A stretch of 64,000 bases of DNA, from assembly GCA_963931925.1 (NCBI GenBank), contig OZ007579.1, forward strand, positions 48,646,771 through 48,710,770, read 5' to 3'. Both the position numbers and the translations under genes were made by a program. The notes below the pieces were generated by a model that worked only from the letters and a program-made list of their open reading frames with translations, was not told where the DNA came from and searched no databases. Below are positions 27,375-40,168 of this stretch, in pieces. Origin of the DNA: Onchidella celtica. Lineage: Eukaryota; Mollusca; Gastropoda; Systellommatophora; Onchidiidae. The first letter of the stretch is position 1. Every line of letters begins with the position of its first letter.

Positions 27375-30235
27375 ACTCTTTCTCTGCCAAAATAGAATCA
27401 CCAACAACTTCCCACAAAGCATTCTGTCAGTGCGAGATCTGTTATGCCAAAATATGGGCAAGTTTTGACGTCAACGAGACCCAGAAATCAAAGGTAATGC
27501 TAATAAACAAAAAAACAAACAGCAGCAACAATAAAAAAAACCACTTCTAAACACTTTATAGTTCATTTCTTTAACGGCATTTTTCAGGAATCATTAAATT
27601 GTTTCTTTATGTATCTTTCTCAAATTTTGCGTGTGGCGCGACACTGGGTTCTCTTCATACAAAACTGAATTTTAGTCTATTCTGACTCATTCCCTCGCCT
27701 CAGATAGGGTGGTTACCGCCCGGTCTTTCTGATTGAAAGCGTAGGAGAATTATAGCTCACTGTTCATGTTTATTTTGAGTTCGCAGTGGTGCTTTTTTGT
27801 GGATTCAAATGACTTTCCATGTTATATCCATGAGGAATTTTGTGAATTATTTATCTTTATAAGGATCAAATAACAAAGACTTTTTGGCTCCACCACGACT
27901 ACATTTGTATAGAATATCAGAAAAACATTCTTACCGCGTGTCTTTTTAGGATGAGCGGAATCGACATCGATTTTCTCGATAACTGTCTGTTCGATGTGTC
28001 TGAAATTTTGCATTGGCTCATATTTCACGCTAAAACTAACGGAGCCAATTTATTTCTTTTTATGTGTTAAGATGTAGCCTGATTTTAAGTTTACTTCTTT
28101 GAACGTTTTAAAAGAATCATTATTAGACCGAAAAATTAAAAACAACATTTCTACAGTGCTAAATCGTGCCAAATACAAAAAAAGTGTTCCACTTGTGTGT
28201 ACTTCGGTACTTAGAATAGTTACGACCTCGTTTTCCCTTTTAAGATGAACACACAGATTTGAGTGTTTTGTAAATTTGTGACTCAAGTCTACATATTACA
28301 TTACGTGGACACAGCAATTTTGTACGAAATTTAGTCTTTAACAGTTTATGTATACAGCATATAACATATTATGACATTTTTTGAGCAGCAAAATTAGAGA
28401 CGTCGAGTAAAATCGAAATTTCGTCCTCCGCCTCTCTTTACACCTTGCTGGTCATAATTAACTTGATCACTTCTGTGTGCTCTGAAAGGAATTTTGGTGT
28501 AACTATAACTTTTATTAGTCTTTGCGTCGAATCGAAATGATACTTAATAATATCACCTGGATCTCGATATGCGGTTGGGTTTGGTACAATGAATTTCCAA
28601 GATTTATCTTGCTCGAGTCGGATAGTGACAACAATTTCCACACATGTATATTTGCAGGCCAGTCCGATCCATGAAATACTGGCACAACTTGCACCTGTCT
28701 AAATGAGTCCCATATGTAGGCTACAGTCTAGTTGGACGGCATTATCTTGTTCGCTTTATCAAGTAACTATTGTTCTTGTTCATGTAGTTGTTTAAGAGAT
28801 AATGTCAGTGCCTACTTTCACAAACAGACCAATACACAGACTTACGAAATGGAATGCGATGAAATCAAACCGAATGGAAAGTGTCACAGCCTGAACGTGG
28901 CTTGCCTGTACAAGACTACTGATAGGAGAAGCAACTAGCTGGAGGTATTATATAAACCTTTTTTTTTTTTTTTTTGTTAATTCAACGCTCGAAACCGTTT
29001 CGTTTGGGTTGTACCCATTGATACAAAAAAGAGGACGGGCATGTTAAACATGCTCTACTAGTGACAATAATAAGTTATGAATCATGCATCACTTCATTTG
29101 CGCAAATGTTCAGCTAGTTTTTGCTGCACTCTCTTTGACACCATTCACATTCGATAATGTTTTCCCAGATCATTTTGTTCTCAATAAAAACGATGAACGT
29201 AAATGAAGAAATGTTTCCGTAAACAGCAGTTTGGTGACATCTCACCCATGACACTCTTTCAGATCCGTACAAATCAACTTTTTAAAATTTTACACATGTT
29301 ATAAAATTTATACAAAACTATTCAGTTCTATTTGTGAGATTTAGAAGTCTGGAGGCCAAGCATATGAGTGAATAAAATACCCAAAATAGACCGTGAAAGG
29401 TATAAAGTGGCTGTTATCTTGCAGACTCGTCGGAAAACCCAAAACTCAAACCTCTCTTTCCTTCTTTTTCTATTTTCTCTTTCTTTGTTTTTCTGGACTA
29501 TCCTAGCACGAGCTTCTGACGTGTAATGAAAAAAACACTACTCGGGCCAAACACAAACATTTTAGGCCTACGAGAGAAACAAAAAACACCGCCCGATGCA
29601 TTTCCATACCATTATGACCAATATAAATACATATCGTCGGTTGGCTGTTGGAACCTCGTTAAGTCCAAAATCAAAATTTTAAAGGAGAAGGAAAAAACTG
29701 ATTATCTTTAATAGTTTTCATTATTGGGAGCTGTAACTTGGCATCTAGCCTATGTTCTTGACCAGTAGTTGTGCCGTGTATTGCATTTTGGCGACAACCC
29801 TACTGTAATTACGTAACCAGAGTTAAGCAGGTTATAACACGCCGAAGTCGGCTGTTGGAACCTGCCTAAAGTTTTAACGAGGTTCAAGCGCTCACATCGC
29901 GCCGCTTGGGTGATCGTATAACCTCGCTACCTTTCTTTGGACGTAGTAAAAATATGTTTAAAAGTGCCTCGGAGGCATTTATTGTTGTCTTTGCCGTTTT
30001 ATTTCTGTTTTAAATTTATCCCTCGAAACTTAGTATTTCACTTCGTTTATTTCCTATGTATCACACCATCACCGAGCGAATGAATGTAATATAAATGTAT
30101 GATTTATTGTCTAGCCTAAACCAAACTATTTATTCACACTTGACTCTTTAGTAACACAAAGTATTACATGTCATTTGTTTAAAAAAGACATTAAATACAT
30201 CATTAAATCTCTCTTTCTACTATTTCTACTATTTA
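27375..30235. other. Non-coding stretch with dispersed repeats
   Basis: No gene is firmly supported. It contains the repeat shared with 18155-18365 (at 28430-28625), a T-run at 28961-28976 and a block at about 29637-29945 bearing aacctcgttaa motifs that recurs inverted at 42330-42600. One exon-like stretch at 27935-27999 is discussed in the findings. Confidence 0.5.
28430..28625. repeat. Dispersed repeat shared with 18155-18365
   Basis: Same order of landmarks as the copy near 18.2 kb, with moderate divergence. Confidence 0.55.
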
Positions 30236-30283
<48 letters not shown>

Positions 30284-30290
30284 CATGTCC
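30236..30290. repeat. (CT)n microsatellite
   Basis: A perfect CT run with pyrimidine-rich flanks. Confidence 0.9.
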
Positions 30291-30404
30291 CCTTCCCTTC
30301 TCTCTCTATCTGCCCGTCTCTCCCTCTGTCTATCTTTGTCTATGTTATGTCCTTGCTCACTGCCCCCTCCCCAGCCGCATCCACCTGCCCCTGCCGCTCT
30401 CTTT

Positions 30405-30622
30405 CTCTCTTTGAGAGAGTTGCACTCCAGTTCTTTGAGAGAGGGCTGCATTTTGGTTCATTGAGAGAGAGAAAGAGAGAGAGTTGCATTTTGGTTCTTC
30501 GAGAGAAATGCAATTTGAAAGACGTGCACTCACGTTCTTAGAGAGAGATAGAGCTGCATTTTGGTTCTTTGAGAGAAATGCAACTTGAAAGAGGTGCACT
30601 CCAGTTCTTTGAGAGAGGGCTG
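30405..30622. repeat. 66-bp minisatellite, left part
   Basis: Units contain gctgcattttggttcttt, gagagatgcaacttgaaag and gtgcactccagt. The array is interrupted by element 2 and continues from 39071. Its last five bases, GGCTG, are the left target duplication of element 2. Confidence 0.9.
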
Positions 30623-31805
30623 TGTCACGAGTGGAGTGAGCGATAGTTAATAATTACGGGGGGAGAGGAGAGTAAAATTAACGCACGGAGACAAGTGAGA
30701 AAGTCGTGCATGTCATGAGTGGGGGGTCTGAAGGAGGCGAAAGCGCTGTATAACTATCACTGCAAGTTAGAAGGTCCTAGGGATCGGACCTGTGAATAAG
30801 AGCCCATCGGGCGGACGTAAAGGGAAGCGGTCGAGAAGACTAGGAGAAAGTCTTTCCAGTAATGACTGGTATGTAGAACGTTGATTGATTATTATGATTG
30901 ATGTATTATATTATATTCGTCTATTACCATGATGTGAATAAGTATATGTGAGGAATGTGGAAGTCCGTGATATTGGATATAGCAATGTGCGCCACGAGCG
31001 ATAGATGGAAGTGAGTTCATGGATTTGTAGCGCGAGTGAGTAGTGTGTACTCCGATGGAAGTGTGTTACCGTAAGATGTGTGGTGAGTGAAAGGTGAACT
31101 AGTGTGTGTACGTTTCATGGGTTGTAAGGAGAGGTGGAGTGAATAGACATGGTAGGGTATTATACCAATGTAATGTTATTCTTGTAGGTGTCGGGGACGG
31201 GCCGCAGAGCCACCTCGATGAGCACAGGAGATAGGCCAGCATAGGGCCGGAGGCCACACATAGGCCAGAAGCGAGGCTGTCAGTGCAGGACAGTAGAGGC
31301 ACATAAAGTCGTGGCAGTCAGGCCACGGACAGGGACGTAGATATGAGAGTGAATGAGATACTGTGTTGTTGCCATGTTGATAGGCTAGTGAACTGATATT
31401 ATGTTGTTGCCATGTTGATGGCTATGGAAATAATAATGTGTTATTGCCCTGCTGAGGTGCGAGGGGAATGCTAAAGTGTATGACAATAGGAAGGTGATAT
31501 TGAGAGACTGCGGTGCCAGTGAATCATTAATGTACTATTAAGACCCTGAGGGGAGAGGCTGAGGCCGAAGTGCCTTTAGGAGTAACTACCGGATTGTGGA
31601 TCCGAGGGAGCGTGTGTGTGAGAATAAGGCCGTTGTACGGCAGTGCATTTCAATAATATAATGTATGTAATTGCGCTATTATATGTATAATTATGTTTAA
31701 TAAATGTGTGAGTCTGATGGGTTGTTCTGTTAAGTGTTAACTTGTTTGTTCGTGATTGTTGTCCTGTCATAACTTATTACATCTCCCAGTCTGGGATTTG
31801 TGACA
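30623..31805 (+). repeat. 5' LTR of element 2
   Basis: 1183 bp with TGTCAC/GTGACA ends and AATAAA at 31699-31704. It is one substitution away from the 3' LTR. Confidence 0.97.
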
Positions 31806-31806
31806 T

Positions 31807-31820
31807 TGGGGGCTCGTCCA
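31807..31820 (+). promoter_or_regulatory. Primer binding site of element 2 (tRNA-Pro type)
   Basis: TGGGGGCTCGTCCA starts two bases after the LTR end, leaving one T as spacer. 13 of 14 bases match the classical tRNA-Pro site. Confidence 0.7.
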
Positions 31821-32756
31821 TTGTGACTCGTCCATTTTCGTAATATTTAGTTGTAGTTAGTTAGTAGGTATTTGTGCTGTCTTGTTCGTTGGATGAATGG
31901 ACATTTCATGATATGATTTATGTATATTTATGAATAATAATATGTATTGATGCATGTATTTTGATGAATATGTATTAATGTGTACTTAAATTTCAGAGAG
32001 ACAGTGTGTGTGCGTGCAGCCTGAGGAGACAAGCAGCCAGAGCTCCGATTAGGTCGAGGACTTAAACTCATAAGGCTGAAAGTTAAGTAAAAGTCTAAAA
32101 TTTTGTACCCTGGATTAAGGGCTGTCTTTTCATCTGTCTGTTTCCCTGTTTTTGCTGTTTTCGTTGTAATTGATTATACGGGCGGTGGCGCGGGTTTGCT
32201 GTGTTGAACTTAGTTTATCCTTTTAAAAAGGTGTGGTAAACTTTGGAACTTCGTTCATCACAGTGACCAGTTCTGTAGGGACCTGTAATATTGTTTAGTT
32301 GTAGCGTCGATATCTTCCTCGTTGTTTTAGGAAGACGTTTCTCTTGTCCCTCTCTTACCTGTCTGTAAATACGTTCTTTTTTTTCAGACTCTGTTCTTGT
32401 TCGTACCTTGTAGTGTAATCGGCGTATTTAGGTTGCATTTTTTTTCCATTATATTTTCTTTTTTAGGCCTTTGTCTTAGTCTGGTTCGTTGTCCTTGACG
32501 TACTTGTGGTCCTTCTACTGAATTTTCTCATTCTTATCTTTTCCTTTCGTTTTGTTATTTAATAGTGCTAGACATTTTATAAACATACAAGTAGTTAGAG
32601 AGAGTAGGCTGTAGAATGTTTAGTTAGGGGTGTTTCTGAATTGTATTTGGGTTTTGTTATATCTGGTGTGATCTCAGGTCTCTGGTCGTGTCGTTAGTGA
32701 TCATACCGACAGGTTAGCCGTTTTTATAATACATACCATAACCATAAATCTGTGAA
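31821..32756 (+). other. Untranslated leader of element 2
   Basis: About 0.94 kb without a supported frame, collinear with 1059-2033. Confidence 0.75.
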
Positions 32757-35700
32757 ATGGCGGAACTCCAACAACTAATGAAGTTGGGTAAGGAACTTGG
32801 CCTGGAGGGAGAGGAGCTACGCGGCTGGATTAAAGAACAGCAGGCGGATTTGCGCGATGAGCGTGCTAAGGATAGAGAGCGAGAAAAAGAGGCTAAGGCT
32901 CAGGAGCAGGAGAGAGAGGCTAAGGATAAGCAAGAGGAAAGAGAGGCTAAGGCTCAGCAACAGGAAAGGGAGTTTAAGCAACAGGAGAGAGAGGCTAAGG
33001 ATAAGGAGCAGGAAAGAGTTTAAGTTAAAGGAGTTAGAAGCTCAGCGACAGGAGAGACAGGATAGGGAGCAGGAAAGGGAGATAAGGTTAAAGGAGATAG
33101 AAGCTCAAGAGCGGGAGACAGACGCGCGAGTAAGAATAGCGGAGTTGGAAATCAAAAAGAGTGCGCCAACAGAAACAGTTGAGCGGCAGGTACCCAATAA
33201 AGGTGGCGTTAGGATTAAGCTCCCTACGTTCGACGACCGGAAGGACGACATAGACGCCTTCCTTTACAGGTTCGAACTGAACGCACAATTGCAATGGGGG
33301 GAAAATAAGGAATTATGGGCCACGTACCTGGCGTCGCTATTGCAGGGGCGAGCGTTAACCTACTTTAAAGAGCTACAGCGCGAAGACGTGCAAGATTACG
33401 ATAAGCTGAAGGCTTTGCTGCTTCGCCGATTTGCGCGTACCGAGGAATATTTCCGGGAGCAGTTTAGGCGGGCACGTGCAGATACCAGGGAGGACTTTGC
33501 TGCCTTCGTCGCGAGACTAACGGAGTATTTCGCGAACTGGGTAGACTTGGCGCATGTGGGCACGGATTTCGCTAAACTGAAAGACCTAATGATCCGTGAC
33601 CAGCTGTACGCGTCGTGCCACAAAGATCTGGTGGCTTTCCTGAAAGAGAACGAACCCGCGACGGTGCAGGAGGCGTCTAAGTTGGCGGAGGCATACCGTA
33701 CGGCGCATCCGTCCAAACCAGTCGCCAGGGCGTACGTCCAAGATGCTGGCTACGTCGCCGTTGTCGAGGGGTCGCCGGCGGGACTTGGGGACAGGTCGCG
33801 TCAGCGTGGTGCCTATAGTGGGCAAGCCCAGGGGCAGCGTAGGGGCTATCACCAATCACCGGCATATGGATCCGGTAAGTTTGACCGAGCAGGAGGGCTA
33901 GGTCGCGGTAATGGCCGGGGCCGACTTGTGACCTTTGCCGATGACCGACGGCATAGGGACTCTAGTTCCGGTCGCGAGGGGTCACGGGGACCCAGGCCTA
34001 GACCAGCACAGGGAGCGGAGTGTTGGACTTGCGGACGCGTGGGTCACTTTTCGCGCGAGTGTAGGGCCGCGAAGTGTTGGAACTGCGGAAGAGCAGATCA
34101 CATCAGCGTGAACTGCCCTGCAGGTAGGATAGCGGCGAACGTGGACAGTAGCTCCAGTCCATGTTCCCCAAATAAATTTCATCATGCGGCTGCGTGCGTT
34201 ACATCGGACAACGGAGGCGGACAGTATTCTAAGTGTCCCAGTTGTGAGAAGTTATTATCTTCCGGTGTTTTACCTTGTGGGAGAAAGATCCCCGTTATAA
34301 ATTCATGTCATACAGGAGGTGGTCTTAGGGTTTATCCGGGGTTTGTTGGGGACGAACCGGTCTCGGTTTTACGAGATACAGGATCTACCGTTGTGGGAGT
34401 GCATAGGGACTGCATTCGGGATTCACAGCTTACAGGTGAGACTGTCCCGTGCATCCAATTTTCGGGGGCCATTGAGAAATTACCCATGGCAAAAATAATG
34501 ATAGATACACCTTTCCTTAGCGGGGAAGTCGAAGCAGTCGTTGGTTGTTTTCCAGGCGCCCAGCTCATCATTGGGAATGTATCACGGGTAGTTTCCCCTT
34601 CCGATGAGAACGTGCAAGCATGGTCGCAATCAAAAGGTATTGACTTTTGCGCCGCGGTCGAAACACGCCGACGGGTAGCCGATAAAGATAAGATTAGACC
34701 TTTGGCTACGCCAGCGGTCAACCTAGATATCACGCCAGAGCGCTTGGCGAGATTACAAAGGGAGGACCCATCATTAAACCCATGTTTTGGGGAAGCGCGA
34801 ACCGAGAAAACGAGGAGATATAAGAACGGGTCATCTTCCTTTATTGTTCAGGCGGGCATTCTGTTCCGTAAGTATGTAACGGTGTCCTCCATTTTAAAGC
34901 AGGTCGTTGTGCCAGCGTTGCTGATCGCAACAGTATTGCATTTGGCACATGATGTCCCATTAGCGGGTCATATGGGGATAGCTAGAACCAAAGAAAGGGT
35001 TCTTAAAAATTTTTACTGGCCATCGATCCACAGAGATGTGCAGGTCTATTGTAAGACGTGCAGTGCGTGCCAAAAGACGACGCATAAGGGTCGTACACCC
35101 CAGGCCCCTCTTCAGAAGATCCCCACGGTCTCGGAACCGTTTAAAAAGGTCTCGATAGACCTTGTTGGCCCCATTCACCCAGCGACCGATAGGGGGAATC
35201 GATTTTTCTTAACGGTCATATGTAATGCTACGAGATGGCCAGAGGCGGTTCCTCTGCGGACCATAACGTCTGAGGCAGTCGCGGAAGCGTTGTTTGCAAT
35301 TTTCGCTAGGGTAGGAATACCAGAGCAAATTCTGTCTGATAGGGGCGCGCAATTTACGTCGCAGATGATGAAGGAATTGTTCCGCTTATTCAGCATACAA
35401 CCCATCACTACCACCCCTTATCATCCGCAGGCTAATGGCATGTGCGAGAGATTGAACTCGACGTTAAAGTCGATGCTGCGTAAGGTAGCTGCTGATCGCC
35501 CTAAAGATTGGGATAGATATATCCCTGCAGTGCTATTCGCGTACAGAGAGGTACGGCAGGAGTCAACGGGATTCTCGCCGTTCGAAATGATGTACGGTCG
35601 TAGTCCTAGGGGCCCAACTGATGTTCTTCGGGACATGATGACGTCACCATCATCGGGAGACGATGAGCAGATTTCGGTGTTTCAGTACCTTGTTGATTTA

Positions 35701-37530
35701 AGAGAAAGACTATCTTCAGCGCGCACTATAGCGGAAGAAGCTTCTGGTATCGCTTCGAAAAGAGCAAAAGACTATAAAGATAGAGGTTCCAAACTGAGAA
35801 TTTTTAAGCCAGGAGACAAGGTTCTGTTGTTGTTACCTACGGACCATAATAAGTTATTGATGACATGGAAAGGCCCTTATGTTATTGAGCGAGTTGTTTC
35901 AAAGGTAGATTACGCTATCCACATTGATGGAACGAGTAAGGTTTTCCATGTTAATATGCTACAGAGATTTTATGAGAGACCACAGTATCTGTGTGCACAG
36001 ACTAGACCAGAGGAGACGGTCTTCTCTACTGCTTGTACGGGGGTCGTAGACCAGTTGGACTGTGACGTAAGCGACACCGAGGCGCAGGAGGAGTTACAAA
36101 TTCAATTGCCGGAGTTAACTCCGACACAAGGTTACAGGGACGTTAACATTAACCCTGACCTTACGAGTTCAAGGAGTAGGGAACTTGAGACCCTGTTAGC
36201 GTCATTCCCGGATGTTGTTACGGATTTGCCGGGTCGCACTACGGTGATCCAGCACCAAATAAAGTTGACTTCGGATAAGCCAGTATTTCTTAGACCGTAT
36301 CCGTTGCCTTTTTCTTCGAGAGATAGAGTCATAAAGGAAGTGGAGTCAATGTTGAAGTTAGATGTGATAGAACCATCAACATCGCCGTACTCATCACCCA
36401 TCGTCCTCGTGAAAAAACTTGATGGATCGGTGCGGTTCTGTATTGATTTTCGAAGATTGAACACTATTACGGTAGGCGATAGGGAGCCTATCCCGTTTCA
36501 GGAGGAATTAATAGCTTCATTGGCCGGGTCCACGTGGTTTTCCAAGATAGATTTGACGAAAGGGTATTGGGAAATCCCGCTTACTGAGGAGTCTAAACAA
36601 TACACGGCGTTCCAAACGCCCATTGGATTATTCCAATTTAAGGTCATGCCATTTGGGTTGGTGAACGCGCCAGCGACGTTTGCACGATTAATGAGATTAG
36701 TGTTGAAGGACATACCTAATGTCGTGTCATTCTTTGACGATATAGCATGCCATACGTCGACATGGTCTGATCATATTCAGACACTAACAGTAATTTTTCA
36801 ACGATTACGTCATTTTGGGTTAACTGCTAAACCCGCAAAGATGGATTTGGCATGTCCAGAGATAATATTCTTAGGACATATTGTGGGTAGAGGTGTTCAG
36901 AGACCTGAAGAAACAAAAATTGACAAGTTAGTAGGGTTGCAAATCCCTAAAACAAAGAAACAAGTCAGAAGCTTAGTGGGAATTTTAAATTATTACAGAA
37001 AGTTCATTCCAAATTTTTCCTCCTTATCATCTTCTCTTACTGACCTTACTAAGAAGGGACAACCCGATAAGGTCCAGTGGACGTCTGAATGTCAGACATC
37101 ATTTGATAATTTGGTGACAGCATTATCATCGTCACCCATTCTGATATTACCCGATTTTCGATCTAATTTTATCCTCAGAACGGATGCGTCGGACTCTGGT
37201 GTCGGCGCTTGTCTTCTACAGGAGAAGAACGAATGTCTCCATCCTGTATGTTATGTCAGTAGGAAGTTATTGCAGAGAGAAAGAAAGTATTCTGTGATAG
37301 AGCGTGAGTGTCTTGCCATTGTCTGGTCCGTCCAGAAACTAGGACGTTATCTCATGGGACGAGAATTTTGTATCCAGACGGACCACAAGCCACTGACATT
37401 TTTGTCGAAGAATCGTTCGTCCAGCCCACGCTTGTCTAGATGGGCATTGGCTTTGCAGCCGTACACCTTCGTTATTCAACCAATTCCAGGAACCAGCAAT
37501 CATATCGCCGACTACCTTAGTCGAGCCTAG
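32757..37530 (+). pseudogene. gag-pol polyprotein of element 2 (one frameshift; PR-IN-RT-RH order)
   Basis: The start is the ATG at 32757, which matches element 1. A 2-bp deletion near 33014-33018 shifts the frame and stops at 33023. The remainder stays open to 37530 in the next frame. In order it encodes a charged coiled coil, a capsid-like domain, two CCHC knuckles (34021-34062 and 34074-34115) and a protease DTG (34375-34383). Integrase follows, with an HHCC site (about 34938-35075) and a D,D,E core (SIDLVGP, LSDRGAQFT, NGMCERLN; about 35150-35460), then a GPY module (WKGPYVI, about 35866). Reverse transcriptase comes next (about 36370-36900, catalytic FFDD near 36733), then RNase H (RTDASDSGVG, about 37170 on). 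Integrase lies before the polymerase. Gag and pol share one frame with no recoding site between them. The ATG at 32797 is out of frame with gag and is not the true start. Confidence 0.93.
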
Positions 37531-37873
37531 GGGAAGATTTCAGGAGCTTATACATCTGAGGACAGGAACATTGACAGGATCTGTGTGAATGAGTCGACTT
37601 TAAAATATTGACATTATAAATATGATATGAAGAATGGTTGATAGGTTGATTGGGTTTTGATTCTGTATTAGATATTGTGTTTAGTTAGCTATTGATGATG
37701 TGACACATATATGCATATTTCAGACCATATTGATCCCCATATTTTCCCCTGATTTCGGTATTTTATATACTAGGGGAACGGCTAGGTCAGTTTTTTTTAG
37801 TGTAGGTATTGCTCACGCTCACTCGTTGACAGTCATCTTGATGCGATTTGAAATTAATTGCATTAATTTTTTT
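37531..37873 (+). other. 3' untranslated region of element 2
   Basis: No frame of note. It is collinear with 5464-5804. Confidence 0.75.
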
Positions 37874-37887
37874 GGGGTGGGGGATGA
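37874..37887 (+). promoter_or_regulatory. Polypurine tract of element 2
   Basis: GGGGTGGGGGATGA, directly before the 3' LTR. Confidence 0.8.
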
Positions 37888-39070
37888 TGTCACGAGTGGA
37901 GTGAGCGATAGTTAATAATTACGGGGGGAGAGGAGAGTAAAATTAACGCACGGAGACAAGTGAGAAAGTCGTGCATGTCATGAGTGGGGGGTCTGAAGGA
38001 GGCGAAAGCGCTGTATAACTATCACTGCAAGTTAGAAGGTCCTAGGGATCGGACCTGTGAATAAGAGCCCATCGGGCGGACGTAAAGGGAAGCGGTCGAG
38101 AAGACTAGGAGAAAGTCTTTCCAGTAATGACTGGTATGTAGAACGTTGATTGATTATTATGATTGATGTATTATATTATATTCGTCTATTACCATGATGT
38201 GAATAAGTATATGTGAGGAATGTGGAAGTCCGTGATATTGGATATAGCAATGTGCGCCACGAGCGATAGATGGAAGTGAGTTCATGGATTTGTAGCGCGA
38301 GTGAGTAGTGTGTACTCCGATGGAAGTGTGTTACCGTAAGATGTGTGGTGAGTGAAAGGTGAACTAGTGTGTGTACGTTTCATGGGTTGTAAGGAGAGGT
38401 GGAGTGAATAGACATGGTAGGGTATTATACCAATGTAATGTTATTCTTGTAGGTGTCGGGGACGGGCCGCAGAGCCACCTCGATGAGCACAGGAGATAGG
38501 CCAGCATAGGGCCGGAGGCCACACATAGGCCAGAAGCGAGGCTGTCAGTGCAGGACAGTAGAGGCACATAAAGTCGTGGCAGTCAGGCCACGGACAGGGA
38601 CGTAGATATGAGAGTGAATGAGATACTGTGTTGTTGCCATGTTGATAGGCTAGTGAACTGATATTATGTTGTTGCCATGTTGATGGCTATGGAAATAATA
38701 ATGTGTTATTGCCCTGCTGAGGTGCGAGGGGAATGCTAAAGTGTATGACAATAGGAAGGTGATATTGAGAGACTGCGGTGCCAGTGAATCATTAATGTAC
38801 TATTAAGACCCTGAGGGGAGAGGCTGAGGCCGAAGTGCCTTTAGGAGTAACTACCGGATTGTGGATCCGAGGGAGCGTGTGTGTGAGAATAAGGCCGTTG
38901 TACGGCAGTGCATTTCAATCATATAATGTATGTAATTGCGCTATTATATGTATAATTATGTTTAATAAATGTGTGAGTCTGATGGGTTGTTCTGTTAAGT
39001 GTTAACTTGTTTGTTCGTGATTGTTGTCCTGTCATAACTTATTACATCTCCCAGTCTGGGATTTGTGACA
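37888..39070 (+). repeat. 3' LTR of element 2
   Basis: 1183 bp with AATAAA at 38964-38969, followed directly by the right target duplication GGCTG. Confidence 0.97.
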
Positions 39071-39400
39071 GGCTGTATTTTGATTCTTTGGGAGAGATGC
39101 TACTTGAAAGAGATGCACTCCAGTCCTTTGAGAGAGAGCTGCATTTTGGTTCTTTGGGAGAGATGCAACTTGAAAGAGGTGCACTCCAGTCCTTTGAGAG
39201 AGAGCTGCATTTTGGTTCTTTGGGAGAGATGAAACTTGAAAGAGATGCACTCCAGTCCTTTGAGAGACAGCTGCATTTTGGTTCTTTGGGAGAGATCCAA
39301 CTTGAAAGAGGCGCACTCTGGTTCTTGTATAAATCTGCATTCTGGGGCTGTGAGAGAAACTGCACTCAGGGATTTTGAGAGACAACTGCACACTGGATCT
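39071..39400. repeat. 66-bp minisatellite, right part
   Basis: About four to five units of 66 bp (22 codons), each with ctttgggagagatg, acttgaaagag and gcactccagt. Because the unit is a multiple of three it leaves frames open on both strands, but these are repeat-derived. Confidence 0.92.
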
Positions 39401-39586
39401 TTGAGTTAGACGTTCACTCTGGTTATTTGACAGAGAGAGAGAGAGCGAGAAAGAGAGAGATAGAGAAGGGGGGGGGTGTGAGCGCTGCACTTTGGTTCTT
39501 TATTAAGGGAGATGCAATCTGGTCTTTGAGAGAGCTGCCCCCTGAAAGAGCTGCATCTTGCACTTTGAGAATGTGGCGCTCTGGTT

Positions 39587-39629
<43 letters not shown>

Positions 39630-39870
39630 GAGAGATTGGTACGTTTGCTCCTTGAGCTGGCTGCATTTCAGTTCCTTGGGTAATTTTCACTTTTGTTCTT
39701 TGAGAGTTACTTGTTTGTTCTTTGAGAGAGTTCCACACAGGGTCTTTGAGGGCTGTGCACTTGGTTCTGTGAGAGAGTTCCAGCGTAGTTCTTTGAGAGA
39801 GGTTTGCAGTTTAGTGTACTGAGAGAACTGCTCTGTGTTTCTCTGAGAGATCTACTTTCACACCAGTAAG
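39401..39870. repeat. Degenerate continuation of the GA-rich minisatellite
   Basis: Looser units built on ctttgagagag and gctgca, with a (GA)n and G-run block at 39589-39632. No gene is supported. Confidence 0.7.
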
Positions 39871-40168
39871 GTTTGTGTGCAACGTCAATTAAAGGCTCCC
39901 GCGATCGGCATCTTCCTCTAACAGGTATTGAAAGTGCTTATTGCACAATGCATTATCCTCTGCTCAGAGGAAACGTTGAAAATAACAAACTGGAAATGCA
40001 CAGTGACTTATGTGTTACATACTGGAAAGCACTGGATTCAAAAATTCAGATAGTGGGGGGCTTTACTTTGTCTGGTCACTGATTGATACGAGACTGACAG
40101 TATTTATAGCTATTAAAGTGTGGGTGGGGCGAAGATTCGCATGATTAATTACAGATTGATTAATAAAC

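Larger units (their letters stand above)
30623..39070 (+). mobile_element. Complete Gmr1-like Ty3/gypsy LTR retrotransposon, element 2
   Basis: 8448 bp. Two LTRs of exactly 1183 bp begin TGTCAC and end GTGACA. The 5-bp target duplication GGCTG stands at 30618-30622 and 39071-39075. Only one difference was found between the LTRs (A at 31655, C at 38920), so insertion was very recent. A tRNA-Pro-type primer site, a leader, a fused gag-pol and a polypurine tract are all present. There is no envelope frame. Pol order is protease, integrase, reverse transcriptase, RNase H. Apart from a two-base deletion in gag the copy looks intact. Confidence 0.96.

Noticed and set aside
32797..33010. N-terminal part of the longest frame in element 2
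   Set aside because: Out of frame with gag. The arginine- and serine-rich start is a shifted reading of the coiled-coil repeat.
39007..39490. Several overlapping frames of 100-150 codons on both strands
   Set aside because: Produced by the 66-bp minisatellite, whose unit is a multiple of three.
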